The notes: generated by a model not told the origin, from the sequence alone. Shown: positions 15,842 to 24,436, numbered from the stretch's first letter. The stretch is 25,874 nt of DNA from JBKHBT01 sp046542255 (GCA_046542255.1 JBKHBT010000043.1:1-25874), one strand, 5' to 3'. Translations and numbers: made by a program.

Positions 15842-16918
15842 ATGTCAGAAAAATTATCTTATGAATTGATCGAGAAGCTACCAAAATCCGAGCTTCATTG
15901 CCATCTCGATGGATCATTGAGGGTTTCTACTATTATCGACCTGGCAAAAGACCAGGATGTAAAATTGCCTTACGAGGACGAAGATAAATTGCGAGACTAT
16001 CTCACAGTGAACGACAATAATCCCAGCCTACTGGAATACCTGAAAGGATTTGAGATAACCACTTCAGTCCTTCAGAGCTATGATTCTCTCGAAAGAACAG
16101 CATACGAACTTGCAATCGATTCTTCTAAAGAAAATATCCGTTATTTAGAGGTAAGGTTTTCACCGATTCTGCATGTCAATCGGGGCTTGAAATTGACCGA
16201 AGTTACAGATGCAGTGTTAAAAGGCCTAAAAAGAGCGGAAAACGAAGTCAATATTAAAACTGGTTTGATAATATGTGCCATGCGATCTCAGCCCCCGCGT
16301 AATTCGATTCGTCTTGCTGAGCTTGCCGTCGCATTCAAAAATCGCGGCGTTGTTGGTTTCGACCTTGCCGGCGATGAGGCAAACTATCCTGCCAAAACCC
16401 ATAGCGAGGCATTCGAACTTATATTAAAAAACAATGTGAATTGCACACTTCATGCAGGCGAAGCGTATGGGCCGATTTCTATTCACCAGGCAATTCATGA
16501 CTGCGGTGCACATAGAATCGGACATGGTGTGAGACTTCGAGAAGATGGCGACCTGCTAAATTATGTCAATGACCATAGAATCCCCCTCGAGCTTTGCATA
16601 ACAAGCAATGTTCAAACAAAATCAGTCAAATCCCTTAAAGAACATCCAATCCTATTCTATTATGACTATGGTCTCAGAATAACCATAAATACCGACAATA
16701 GGCTTATGTCTAATACCAATACATCCAAAGAGCTTTATCTTGCAGCAAAATATTTTGACTTCGACCTTACGGATATCGGTAATATAATAATCAACGGTTT
16801 CAAAAGCGCGTTTATCAATTATGCCGATAAAAAACAAATTCTCGGAAATGCTCTTAAAGAATTAAGAGAATTGGGATATGATTCCGATTATCTAAAATAT
16901 TCATCTCAGGTTTGCTAA
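15842..16918 (+). CDS. add: Adenosine deaminase
   Basis: 358 residues, the normal length. Catalyses hydrolytic deamination of adenosine or deoxyadenosine to inosine, in the cytoplasm, for purine salvage. Zinc ligands and catalytic residues are in place: H19-x-H21 in L-H-C-H-L-D-G-S-L, H204 and E207 in L-H-A-G-E, H228 in I-G-H-G-V, and D285 in N-T-D-N. The residue after the zinc-binding Asp is Asn rather than the Asp of mammalian and E. coli enzymes; N-T-D-N-R is, to my knowledge, normal in one bacterial subfamily, so I do not read it as inactivation. AGGGGA precedes the ATG but lies in a hairpin arm. The dipeptidase gene follows after 10 bases, so the two are co-transcribed. Confidence 0.92.
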   Translation: MSEKLSYELIEKLPKSELHCHLDGSLRVSTIIDLAKDQDVKLPYEDEDKLRDYLTVNDNNPSLLEYLKGFEITTSVLQSYDSLERTAYELAIDSSKENIRYLEVRFSPILHVNRGLKLTEVTDAVLKGLKRAENEVNIKTGLIICAMRSQPPRNSIRLAELAVAFKNRGVVGFDLAGDEANYPAKTHSEAFELILKNNVNCTLHAGEAYGPISIHQAIHDCGAHRIGHGVRLREDGDLLNYVNDHRIPLELCITSNVQTKSVKSLKEHPILFYYDYGLRITINTDNRLMSNTNTSKELYLAAKYFDFDLTDIGNIIINGFKSAFINYADKKQILGNALKELRELGYDSDYLKYSSQVC

Positions 16919-16928
16919 GGAGTTGATA

Positions 16929-18380
16929 ATGATGAAAATTTCAGAACCAAATATCAAAAAAGTACTCCACTGGTTCAAAGAAATTAGCGATATTCCACGT
17001 TGCTCGAAAGAAGAAGAAATCATTTGCGACTATATTCTGGATTGGGCTAATGAATATGGTTTCGAAGCAAAAGAAGACTCGGTAAGAAATATCGTCATCA
17101 AAGTACCGGGTAAAGGTGAAGCTAAAGATGGCCCAATTGTCGTCCTCCAAGGTCATGTCGATATGGTTTGCGAGAAAACACCCGATTCAGAACATGACTT
17201 TTCGCAGGATCCAATCAAGCTTATATATGGCGATGATGGCTGGATTACTGCCAATAAAACAAGCTTGGGAGCAGATAATGGTATAGCTATGGCGATGGCA
17301 ATGGCGATAGCATTGGATGAGAATATTAGCCATCCCCCACTGGAGCTTCTTTTTACCGTAGATGAAGAAACCGGGCTTACTGGCGCAAATGCACTCAGAG
17401 ACGATTTCATCGAAGGCCGATTTTTGATAAATCTGGATTCTGAAGAAGAAGGCATTTTTACTATTGGCTGTGCCGGCGGCAGGGATACACATATCTCTTT
17501 ACCGCTGGAATATGCAGAACTTCCACCCTATCAAACCTTTGCCACCAAAATATCAGTTGGTGGATTAAAAGGTGGCCACAGCGGGATGAATATCAATGAA
17601 GGAAGAGCTAATGCAATTCATCTTTTGGCAAGAATCCTAAAGCAATTGGAAATTAATTATAAACTCATGTATTTTCATGGCGGAACGGCACATAATGCTA
17701 TACCGCGCGATGCTTCTGCAACTATCTTAATAAATCCGGATAATCTGGAATTAATCAAAAACACTCTCCACAATCTAAATGATCTATTTATCGATGAATT
17801 CAAATCAATCGAGCCAGATATCGATATTAGTATCGAAGTAATCGAAGCAAATCAGGAAAAGGTTTTTTCCGATGCATCTACGGAAAGGATTATAGAGCTT
17901 CTTTTGGCTTTGCCTCATGGAGTATTCTCAATGTCTCAGGACCTTCATGGAGTCGTTGAAACATCCAATAACCTGGCATTAGCTGAAATTAAAGATAATA
18001 TATTGCAAATACTCACATCACAAAGAAGCTCGATGCGTTCGATACTTAACTTTCTTACCAGTAAAATCGAGGCTATCGGCCGACTAAGCGGCGCCGCTGT
18101 CTCCAGTACTCAAGGATATCCATCATGGAAACCCGATTTCAAGTCTAAATTGCTGGAAAAATGCCATGAGGCCTATGAAAAACAAACAGGCAAAAAAGCA
18201 GAAACTATAGTAATCCATGCAGGATTAGAATGTGGAGTAATCGGCAACAAATATAAAGGCATGGACATGATTTCTATTGGCCCGAATATCAAATATCCAC
18301 ATTCTCCGAATGAAAAAATGCAGATTAAGTCTATCGGCAATGTTTACAATTTCCTTACACTGCTGCTGAGCCGGCTATGA
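16929..18380 (+). CDS. pepD: Aminoacyl-histidine dipeptidase (M20 family, PepD-like)
   Basis: 483 residues from the ATG at 16929; AAGGAG ends six bases before it, and the in-frame TTG at 16923 overlaps that site, so the longer form is unlikely. A cytoplasmic zinc dipeptidase that splits Xaa-His (carnosine-type) and other dipeptides. Motifs: L-Q-G-H76-V-D78-M-V, S-L-G-A-D-N-G near 111-117 (metal-bridging Asp), D-E-E-T-G near 143-147 (catalytic and ligand Glu), L-D-S-E-E-E near 167, and H-A-G-L-E-C-G in the C-terminal part, all in the PepD order with the inserted lid domain in the middle. The stop of add is 10 bases upstream. Together with the secreted protease this suggests amino-acid and peptide fermentation. 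Confidence 0.92.
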   Translation: MMKISEPNIKKVLHWFKEISDIPRCSKEEEIICDYILDWANEYGFEAKEDSVRNIVIKVPGKGEAKDGPIVVLQGHVDMVCEKTPDSEHDFSQDPIKLIYGDDGWITANKTSLGADNGIAMAMAMAIALDENISHPPLELLFTVDEETGLTGANALRDDFIEGRFLINLDSEEEGIFTIGCAGGRDTHISLPLEYAELPPYQTFATKISVGGLKGGHSGMNINEGRANAIHLLARILKQLEINYKLMYFHGGTAHNAIPRDASATILINPDNLELIKNTLHNLNDLFIDEFKSIEPDIDISIEVIEANQEKVFSDASTERIIELLLALPHGVFSMSQDLHGVVETSNNLALAEIKDNILQILTSQRSSMRSILNFLTSKIEAIGRLSGAAVSSTQGYPSWKPDFKSKLLEKCHEAYEKQTGKKAETIVIHAGLECGVIGNKYKGMDMISIGPNIKYPHSPNEKMQIKSIGNVYNFLTLLLSRL

Positions 18381-18398
18381 TTTATATGTAGCTATTGT

Positions 18399-18437
18399 AG
18401 CTAACCTTATTCATAGTAGTTAGCTTATTTAATTTTT
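18399..18437 (+). terminator. Intrinsic terminator of the add-pepD unit
   Basis: Stem AGCTAAC (18399-18405) / GTTAGCT (18419-18425) with a 13-base loop, followed by TATTTAATTTTTTT. It begins 18 bases past the pepD stop. The loop is long and the stem short, so confidence is moderate. Confidence 0.6.
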
Positions 18438-18539
18438 TTGTTAGTATTAGTAGATATGTGCGATAGTCATAGATACACGTTTATGAATTATATTGTATGA
18501 TACGCAACAAAACATCGATATTTAAAATAGAAAAACGCA

Positions 18540-18572
18540 GAGGCAGGCTTCCATCCGAGGAAAACCTGCCTC
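18540..18572. other. Strong hairpin of unknown role between convergent genes
   Basis: GAGGCAGG (18540-18547) pairs perfectly with CCTGCCTC (18565-18572), and an inner TTCC/GGAA stem (18549-18552 / 18559-18562) closes a 6-base loop, separated by small bulges. G/C-rich in an A/T-rich gap; no T-run follows. It lies between the terminators of pepD and flagellin. An unrecognised RNA or repeat remnant is possible. Confidence 0.4.
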
Positions 18573-18631
18573 CGGGGGCGATGGGATTCATTTACAAAAC
18601 GAAATCAGTTTTTTTATATTCTCTCCTTTTG

Positions 18632-18660
18632 ATTAGGGGCGGAGATTTTCCGCCCCTAAT
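18632..18660 (-). terminator. Terminator-like hairpin after the flagellin gene
   Basis: Perfect 12-bp stem ATTAGGGGCGGA (18632-18643) / TCCGCCCCTAAT (18649-18660) with a 5-base loop, 12 bases beyond the flagellin stop. The minus strand shows no immediate T-run, so it may act mainly as a 3' stabilising structure for an abundant mRNA. Confidence 0.6.
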
Positions 18661-18671
18661 TATTATATCTT

Positions 18672-19532
18672 TTATCTAAAAAGTGTCATAAAGGCGCCAG
18701 GAGCCTGGCCTGACTGTCCAAGCATCACAAGAGATATCTGTTGAAGGATATTCTCTTTTGCCAGGGACATCTGTTCCTGAGCAATATCAGCATCACGAAT
18801 TCGGCTAATTGCTGCCTGAGTATTAGTTTCGGCTGAACTTAGAGCTTCACTCTTAAGATCCATTCTATTAATTACAGCACCGATTACCTCTTCTGTCTCC
18901 AGAATGTTTTCCGAAGCTTTATTGAGTTTTTCCCATGTAGCAGTTGCTTCTTCGGCATTTGCGGATTTCAAATCAGTAAGATCTAAATCAGCAGCAGAAA
19001 AACCCTTATTCTCGTCTTTGGATGAAGAAAGTGAAAATTTGATAGTATCTTCAGTCTTTTCACCAACCTGGAAAGTCCAATCCAGGTCTCCATCAAGAAG
19101 GCTATTGCCTTGCCAGTTTGTATCTTCGGCAATATCAGTGATTTCCGAAGCATACTGCTGGATTTCATACTCGATAGCCTTTCTTTCTGCTCCGCCAACT
19201 GTATCACTCGCTGCTTGCTGTGCAAGCGATTTCATATCGAGTATGATATCATCGATTTGCGACAGCGCGGTATCTGCTTCCTGCATTGCAGCCATTGCAT
19301 CGCCAATATTCTCCTGTGCTGATGCCAGTGAGTTGGCTTTACTTTGCATCTTACGTGAAATAACGTAATTTGCTGGTGAGTCTGATGCTCTGTTGACTCT
19401 TTGTCCAGTTGCCAGATGTTCCTGGTGCTGCTGGATTGCTTTGTTCTTTGATTTCAGGTGATTGTATGCATTGGTAGCGCCAACATTGGTATTGACTCTT
19501 GCAAGGTCACCCATCGCTCCGATCCCCGCCAT
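18672..19532 (-). CDS. fliC: Flagellin
   Basis: 286 residues, short for a flagellin. The conserved N-terminal coiled domain covers about 14-140 (V-N-T-N-V-G-A, H-L-A-T-G-Q-R-V-N-R-A-S-D-S-P-A), and the C-terminal domain ends the protein (R-D-A-D-I-A-Q-E-Q-M-S-L-A-K-E-N-I-L-Q-Q). Only about 60 residues (roughly 150-215) lie between, so the D2/D3 surface domains are absent. The start M-A-G-I-G-A-M-G-D-L-A adds about ten residues before the usual beginning, and the end runs on to G-A-F-M-T-L-F-R. A strong AAGGAGGA precedes the ATG. No other flagellar gene is in the window. A candidate sigma-28 promoter lies 47 bases upstream, which fits late-class expression. Confidence 0.95.
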   Translation of the reverse strand: MAGIGAMGDLARVNTNVGATNAYNHLKSKNKAIQQHQEHLATGQRVNRASDSPANYVISRKMQSKANSLASAQENIGDAMAAMQEADTALSQIDDIILDMKSLAQQAASDTVGGAERKAIEYEIQQYASEITDIAEDTNWQGNSLLDGDLDWTFQVGEKTEDTIKFSLSSSKDENKGFSAADLDLTDLKSANAEEATATWEKLNKASENILETEEVIGAVINRMDLKSEALSSAETNTQAAISRIRDADIAQEQMSLAKENILQQISLVMLGQSGQAPGAFMTLFR

Positions 19533-19579
19533 GATTCCTCCTTTTCATTGGGGTTTGATCTTCGTTCTCTCCACATACA

Positions 19580-19606
19580 TCATTCGCCCAAATCAAGGAA
19601 TCTTTA
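19580..19606 (-). promoter_or_regulatory. Candidate sigma-28 promoter of the flagellin gene
   Basis: On the minus strand TAAA (19603-19606), exactly 15 bases, then GCGAATGA (19580-19587), compared with TAAA-N15-GCCGATAA. The -10 matches at 5 of 8 positions. Spacing and position upstream of a flagellin gene raise its credibility. Confidence 0.5.
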
Positions 19607-19789
19607 ATATTGACATTTTTTGGAAGCCTTATAAATGAAGAAATCGTTGGATTTAAGTTGTGGAAAACTCCACAATGCCTTTGAAAGCAAAGATTAGAGA
19701 CTTTTTGTGAATAAAGCCAGAAATCTCTAAAGTTAGAGAATAACAAATTTTCAGCTATTGACAATTTTTTGGGAATTATATTCAAGCAT
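19607..19789. other. Flagellin upstream region with two small hairpins
   Basis: No gene seen. Perfect 7-bp stems occur at TTGTGGA/TCCACAA (19658-19675) and TCTCTAA/TTAGAGA (19725-19740). A second promoter-like pair reads TTGTCA, 16 bases, TATTCT on the minus strand at about 19730-19760, upstream of the sigma-28 candidate. If used, it would give a long structured leader. Confidence 0.35.
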
Positions 19790-19820
19790 AAAAAAAGAGC
19801 CCCTATTTGAGGCCCTTTTG
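19790..19820 (-). terminator. Intrinsic terminator of the secreted repeat-protein operon
   Basis: On the minus strand an 11-bp stem AAAAGGGCCTC / GGGGCTCTTTT (two G-T pairs, loop AAATA) followed by further T residues. It starts about 30 bases past the stop codon of the 1260-residue protein. Confidence 0.88.
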
Positions 19821-19849
19821 CAGAATAAACAATTATATCTAGGACGACA

Positions 19850-22800
19850 TTAATCTATATCAACTGAATCCTTAAGATTGTCTTCGAATACTTCCTCATT
19901 AGTTTCCAGCTTTCTATCGATATCTGTATCAGCATCGAGTTTAACATTATTGGGTTTCTCAGAAGGCATATCAACGGCTTCGACTGGAGTTTTTGTTGGT
20001 TGATAGAATTGACCTTTCTCTTCGGGCTGGCCATAGATCTCTGGATTGAAATATTTGCCCTTGTCGATTCCGGAGCCTTTGACACCTTTCTCCTGAACAA
20101 CTGGTTTTCTGTGTGCCCTGATAGCTGGGTCATCTCTGTCTGCCATTACCATATAAGATACTTCCCTATTAGCATCACCGTAGATTGTCAATTCGAGATG
20201 ATCTTGCGACCATTCGTATCCTGTAAGGAATGGTTTTCCTACCGATGTCAGCACTACTGTGGCTTCATCTTCTTTGGTTAATGATCGATAATAATCTGGC
20301 ATTTCGACTGTTGCTTCTCCAGCATCGTCTAAAGAAACCTTTCCGCGATAGATACAGAGATTTTCAGGTGATTCGACAAAATTATGTCTCAGTGTCTTAT
20401 TGGCCGGGTCATCAGGATGATCGATTAGGAAAGAGCCATCCGTTTTTGAAAGAGTACCCGATATATGCACATCGCCAGAGAAAAATCCAGCATAGTCATC
20501 AGTTGTGTTCTCACAACCGGCATAGAATCCTACATCGAGTTCTGGGGAATCGTTGGCATATGCAAATACACCATAATTCACACTATCAGGACTAGTACCT
20601 CTTCCATAAACACCTGTTCTAGAGAAACCACCTACTCCAGTTCCATTATCTAAATCATCGCTATTTCCCTGAACTCCAAAGGAACCGTCTGTGTCGTCCC
20701 CTCTGCCAAATAAACCTACATTATCGGAATAACCAATAACTCCAGCACCATCATTAACATAGAAACGATCTAAATCCGAGTCTGCGCCAAAAACTCCTGT
20801 ACCAGAATCAGCTTCTGATACACCCATTAAACCAAGGCTCCCATCTTCATTTTCACCTCTACCTATAAAGGCAACATTCGGAGAAATACCATAATATGCT
20901 ACCCTATCAGAATAACCATAGAAGGCATAATCTTCAGCATTAGCCATAATCGCAGCGCCTGAATCGCGTACAGTATATGTTGGCATATCACCTTTAGCTG
21001 CGAAGATTGCAACACCCATATCGTCAAAATTGTTTGCACGAACGGCATATCCAATAGCAGTAAATGAATCGGAAGCATTTTGATGAAAACCAGTGGAGCA
21101 TGTTGCATAGATAGCATAGTTATAACCAAAATTGGTATTCGCCAAAGATCGCGCTCTAATTGCTGTTCCTGTTTCAGATTCTGTTTGCGCGAAAACTCCC
21201 CATGATTGTTGCGTTGTATCGCCCAAGAATTCGCCAGCAATATTATTAGAAAGTCCGATATTTGCAGCATGCCACCAGGATCCTGAATAGCCAGTAGCGA
21301 GTCCCATCACACCGGCTCCACGACCACCGGTAATTCCTAAAACACCATGTGCAATCGTATCATTAGACTCGACACCAACAACACCAGCATCCATATAGCT
21401 ATCACTGTATCCGTAAACACCGTCTGTACCAGAGCCAATACCCATGATACCAGCAGATCCAGCGAATTCGCTATATCCATAAACTCCAGCAGATTTATCT
21501 CCCCCATCGCCGCGAACGCCTGCAAAGGAGCTATCCTCGGTTACACCGTAGAAAGCATATCCATCGGTGGCAGTTATCGCAAGGCCGCTATCTGCGCATG
21601 TCCAATTTTCATCGCAATGTGTATGCGATTCCATAGCAAAATCATCAGAATCCATGCCATCGAGTAAGTCGGCATCCAGTCCGCTGCCGGAACCATCATC
21701 ATCGAGAATTTCTTCTAAAGCTGCGCCATCCTGCAAATCATTGGCACGCACAGTGCCATCTACAATCATTCCGGATGTTATTGAATTTGCCTGTCCTTCA
21801 TTGACATATCGTGAATCTCCCCAGGTGGAATTAAAAGAAACAGTAACATCTCCCGATGTACCGCCTCCAGTAAGGCCAGTTCCAGCATAAACTGCTGTAA
21901 TATCACCGCCACCGCCTGAGCCGCCATCTTCGGCAGGTGCCCAAGATGAGCCATTCCATTTTAGTACCTCGCCAGTTGACGCGCCTTGTTGTGCTAATTC
22001 CAAAATACTTCCAGGTGTTCCATCGCCAGTAAATCTTGCGCTGGAAGCTATTGCCTGGGAGCCCCAATTATCGCCATCATCACTTCCTGGTGCCCATGAT
22101 GTGCCATTCCATTTCATAACCTGTCCTGTGGCTGCGCCATTTCTTGCTATATCCATTGGACTTCCGGTTGTTCCATCTCCAGAAAGCCTTGCTGTGGTTT
22201 GAACGACATCGCTGCCCCAGTCATCACCCCCAGAACCGGATTCATCATTGGCAGGAGCCCAAGTTGAGCCGTTCCATTTTAGTACCTGGCCTGACCCTGC
22301 TCCATTTTGGGCAATATCAAGTGGACTTCCAGATGTTCCATTTCCAGAAAGCCTTGCTGTCGTTTGAACAACATCGCTTCCCCAGTCATCGCCACCGGAG
22401 CCAGACTCGTCATTTGCAGGAGCCCAAGTACTGCCATCCCATTTAAGAACCTGCCCTGTAGATGCGCTCTGTCTGGCGATTTGTAGTGGTGAACCAGTTA
22501 CACCTGTTCCTGTTAATGTAGCATCAGAAACAACCGTCTGGCTTCCCCAGTCATCGCCACTTCCGGTTCCGGCATCGCCCCAATAAATATTGCCAGAACC
22601 ATCGGACATCAGGACATCATTTTCGCCAGCATCACCACTTATAAATATTGAAGCCACATCGTAAAGATATAGGTCCCCTGTAATTCTGACATCGCCTTCG
22701 AAAAAGCCAGCATGATTTTCGCCCTGACCGAAAACTCCGATACCACTTCCGCCTAAATAACCAAAATTATATGAATTAAATTCGCCATAAGCGCCATATA

Positions 22801-23632
22801 GTTCAGCACCTAAATAGCCATTGGTACCAGTGCTAGCTTCGCCGTAAATCGCTTTTTCTGCGAGGCGGCCATTTCCATGAACTTCCAGTCTATTTCGAGA
22901 ATCGATAGAGCCTGTCGCTATTCCGATATTTCCAGAAGGAATACTATACATATCATCGCCGAGTACTTCCCAATCAGAATCTTCGAAATCGGTTGGCATT
23001 CCGATTATAGAATCCCAATGGACATGTGCAGCATAGCTGGAACTCTCTGCATAATGGGTATAATGGACATAGCCAATGGAATCGATATATCCAATCGAAT
23101 CGATATATTCTATAAAATCTACATAGGATATCGAATCTATCACAGAAATACTATCGATATAGCTTATAGAATCTACGAAACTTATACTATCGATATTGGT
23201 TATCGAATCTATATGACTTATCGATGCTGAGAAGGTTGTATCGATATAAGCTCCGAGAGTATCTAAATTGACATTTTCGGCATAAAAAGCATAAGGCAGT
23301 GAAACCATTCTCTGCCTTGGGGAAGTAACATCGCCTTCGACTTCAAACTCAAGAAAACGAGTTTCTCCATTAAAGACATCCTCTGGAATAGGTGTAGCAT
23401 CTCCAAGATACACATGGAATAAACCGCTTTGAAAATCGACCGATGTTTGTGTCTCTTCCCAAAGCATTAAACCTGCAGATGCATCATCATAGATTCTAAA
23501 AGTTACATCATTTGAGCCGTCATAAGGTGTACCATATTCATCAGTCAACCTTCCTTGGAAGGATATCTTCTGTGGAACACCTAAAACAGCAAAAACTAAT
23601 ACGATAATTAAAACAATTTTTAAGTTTTTCAT
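19850..23632 (-). CDS. Large secreted repeat-rich surface protein
   Basis: 1260 residues from the ATG at 23630-23632, which has AAGGAG five bases upstream; the in-frame GTG at 23638 overlaps that site. Order: signal peptide (1-19); a recurrent N-terminal domain (about 22-120: I-S-F-Q-G-R-L-T, F-R-I-Y-D, L-W-E-E-T, G-L-F-H-V-Y-L-G, ending R-M-V-S-L-P-Y-A-F-Y-A-E); nine hexapeptide repeats I-x-x-I/V-D-S (138-191); four 55-residue repeats beginning D-D-W-G-S and ending L-K-W-N-G-S-T-W-A-P; a long region of G-V-x-G-x-S/G-V-Y-G-type turns (about 680-1080) resembling a beta-prism or fibre shaft; and a C-terminal module (about 1090-1190: D-H-P-x-D-P-x-N-K, Y-x-G-K-V-x-L, V-S-Y-M-V-M-A-D-R-D-D-P) known from secreted proteins of several candidate phyla; then an acidic tail. 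Probably a cell-surface fibre. Function unknown. Confidence 0.85.
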   Translation of the reverse strand: MKNLKIVLIIVLVFAVLGVPQKISFQGRLTDEYGTPYDGSNDVTFRIYDDASAGLMLWEETQTSVDFQSGLFHVYLGDATPIPEDVFNGETRFLEFEVEGDVTSPRQRMVSLPYAFYAENVNLDTLGAYIDTTFSASISHIDSITNIDSISFVDSISYIDSISVIDSISYVDFIEYIDSIGYIDSIGYVHYTHYAESSSYAAHVHWDSIIGMPTDFEDSDWEVLGDDMYSIPSGNIGIATGSIDSRNRLEVHGNGRLAEKAIYGEASTGTNGYLGAELYGAYGEFNSYNFGYLGGSGIGVFGQGENHAGFFEGDVRITGDLYLYDVASIFISGDAGENDVLMSDGSGNIYWGDAGTGSGDDWGSQTVVSDATLTGTGVTGSPLQIARQSASTGQVLKWDGSTWAPANDESGSGGDDWGSDVVQTTARLSGNGTSGSPLDIAQNGAGSGQVLKWNGSTWAPANDESGSGGDDWGSDVVQTTARLSGDGTTGSPMDIARNGAATGQVMKWNGTSWAPGSDDGDNWGSQAIASSARFTGDGTPGSILELAQQGASTGEVLKWNGSSWAPAEDGGSGGGGDITAVYAGTGLTGGGTSGDVTVSFNSTWGDSRYVNEGQANSITSGMIVDGTVRANDLQDGAALEEILDDDGSGSGLDADLLDGMDSDDFAMESHTHCDENWTCADSGLAITATDGYAFYGVTEDSSFAGVRGDGGDKSAGVYGYSEFAGSAGIMGIGSGTDGVYGYSDSYMDAGVVGVESNDTIAHGVLGITGGRGAGVMGLATGYSGSWWHAANIGLSNNIAGEFLGDTTQQSWGVFAQTESETGTAIRARSLANTNFGYNYAIYATCSTGFHQNASDSFTAIGYAVRANNFDDMGVAIFAAKGDMPTYTVRDSGAAIMANAEDYAFYGYSDRVAYYGISPNVAFIGRGENEDGSLGLMGVSEADSGTGVFGADSDLDRFYVNDGAGVIGYSDNVGLFGRGDDTDGSFGVQGNSDDLDNGTGVGGFSRTGVYGRGTSPDSVNYGVFAYANDSPELDVGFYAGCENTTDDYAGFFSGDVHISGTLSKTDGSFLIDHPDDPANKTLRHNFVESPENLCIYRGKVSLDDAGEATVEMPDYYRSLTKEDEATVVLTSVGKPFLTGYEWSQDHLELTIYGDANREVSYMVMADRDDPAIRAHRKPVVQEKGVKGSGIDKGKYFNPEIYGQPEEKGQFYQPTKTPVEAVDMPSEKPNNVKLDADTDIDRKLETNEEVFEDNLKDSVDID
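21925..22558 (-). repeat. Four tandem 55-residue (about 165-bp) coding repeats
   Basis: Units begin at D-D-W-G-S or D-N-W-G-S and end near W-A-P. Units 2 and 3 are nearly identical (D-D-W-G-S-D-V-V-Q-T-T-A-R-L-S-G in both), while units 1 and 4 have diverged. The last unit is slightly shorter. In-frame throughout, so number may vary between strains by recombination. Confidence 0.85.
23060..23221 (-). repeat. Nine tandem hexapeptide (18-bp) coding repeats
   Basis: Pattern I-[STEG]-x-[IV]-D-S repeated nine times without interruption except I-S-Y-V-D-F and a final I-G-Y-V-H-Y, followed by two degenerate units. DNA of neighbouring units differs at many synonymous positions, so the repeat is old or selected at protein level. 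Confidence 0.85.
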
Positions 23633-23641
23633 AATCACTCC

Positions 23642-24307
23642 TTATGGCATATTTGCCTGGCAATATAGCATTATTGTTAGCTGATTCTCTCCATAAATTT
23701 CACTTCCAGTAGGGCTTACAAACTGGAACCATAAATATCTATTCAAGGAAGCTGGAACATTATAACCTTCTTCACCAAATTCTCTTCCATGCGACCATGT
23801 AAGAATATCTTTAATAAAGTCATTACTGGCATCATAAACAGTTGGAGGTATAATTTCTTGCGTAAACACCGCTCTTAGAATAAATCTTTCCAGAGAATTG
23901 GAATATCCTGCTGTCCAAAGAAGTGGCGAACTCTCAATAAATTCCAAACCATAATTTTGATTGCAATTCCCACAATTAAAAACAGTAATTTGTTCACCCG
24001 AAATCATTGAACGAGTCTCGTCAACACTGATTGAATCCATGTACCAATCTTCGGTATCTATTTCCAGGCATATTTCGGGAATTAATTGATTGTACCAATA
24101 TCCAGTAGTACTATTGCCTATTTCATATCGTCCTCTAATGCCCCCTATGGCAACCTGTCCCGTTGTGGTGCCGTATGCAAAATCATCATCAAGGCTTCCG
24201 GATGAACCAAAAACGAACCAATTACATTCCGAAGCCACTAAAGCTCCAGAAAAGGTAATCAATGTAAAAAAAATAAAATAAATAAACTTAAGATAATAAT
24301 CTCGCAT
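23642..24307 (-). CDS. Secreted protein of unknown function, first gene of the repeat-protein operon
   Basis: 221 residues from the ATG at 24305-24307, preceded by AAGGAG; a longer frame reaches 24331 but lacks a ribosome site. Signal peptide (about 1-26, ending L-V-A-S-E-C), then N-W-F-V-F-G-S-S-G-S-L-D-D-D-F-A-Y, T-G-Q-V-A-I-G-G-I-R-G-R-Y-E-I-G, a phrase seen in many secreted proteins of FCB and candidate-phylum bacteria (T-x-G-Q-x-A-x-G followed by a G-Y/F-W), here G-Y-W-Y. Two cysteines in N-C-G-N-C near 109 could form a disulfide or bind metal. Its TAA overlaps the ribosome site of the 1260-residue protein gene, nine bases before that start, so the two are translated in tandem and may act together at the surface. 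Confidence 0.7.
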   Translation of the reverse strand: MRDYYLKFIYFIFFTLITFSGALVASECNWFVFGSSGSLDDDFAYGTTTGQVAIGGIRGRYEIGNSTTGYWYNQLIPEICLEIDTEDWYMDSISVDETRSMISGEQITVFNCGNCNQNYGLEFIESSPLLWTAGYSNSLERFILRAVFTQEIIPPTVYDASNDFIKDILTWSHGREFGEEGYNVPASLNRYLWFQFVSPTGSEIYGENQLTIMLYCQANMP

Positions 24308-24356
24308 ATATCTAACTCCTTCATATTTCATTTAGTGATGGTCTTCTTCTATAACT

Positions 24357-24385
24357 AATTTAATAAATTTTAAAGAGTTTATCAA
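24357..24385 (-). promoter_or_regulatory. Candidate sigma-70-type promoter of the secreted-protein operon
   Basis: On the minus strand TTGATA (24380-24385), a 17-nt spacer and TAAATT (24357-24362), 50 bases before the ATG at 24307 and just past the terminator of the preceding gene. Confidence 0.45.
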
Positions 24386-24408
24386 GTGAAAATGTTATTT
24401 ATATAACT

Positions 24409-24436
24409 AAAAAAGGCGGCAATTTTGCCGCCTTTT
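24409..24436 (-). terminator. Intrinsic terminator of the right-end surface-protein gene
   Basis: Perfect stem GGCGGCAA (24415-24422) / TTGCCGCC (24425-24432), followed on the minus strand by six T (24409-24414). It begins 23 bases beyond the stop codon at 24459. Confidence 0.92.

Noticed and set aside
16681..16710. Asp-to-Asn change next to the zinc Asp of adenosine deaminase as a sign of inactivity
   Set aside because: N-T-D-N-R is, as I recall, normal in one bacterial subfamily, and all other catalytic residues are present.
18540..18600. Cyclic-di-GMP riboswitch upstream of a motility gene
   Set aside because: The consensus core and tetraloop-receptor parts are not there, and the element lies downstream of the flagellin gene, not in its leader.
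18497..18679. A 60-residue open frame between pepD and flagellin
   Set aside because: It runs through two hairpins, has no ribosome binding site, and its end lies over the flagellin stop.
18904..19368. A 154-residue open frame opposite the flagellin gene
   Set aside because: Fully inside a certain flagellin gene, with Ser/Ala-rich mirror composition and no start signal.
23060..23221. 18-bp periodic repeats as a CRISPR or minisatellite array
   Set aside because: The units are contiguous, in frame with the gene, and diverge mainly at synonymous positions; there are no spacers.
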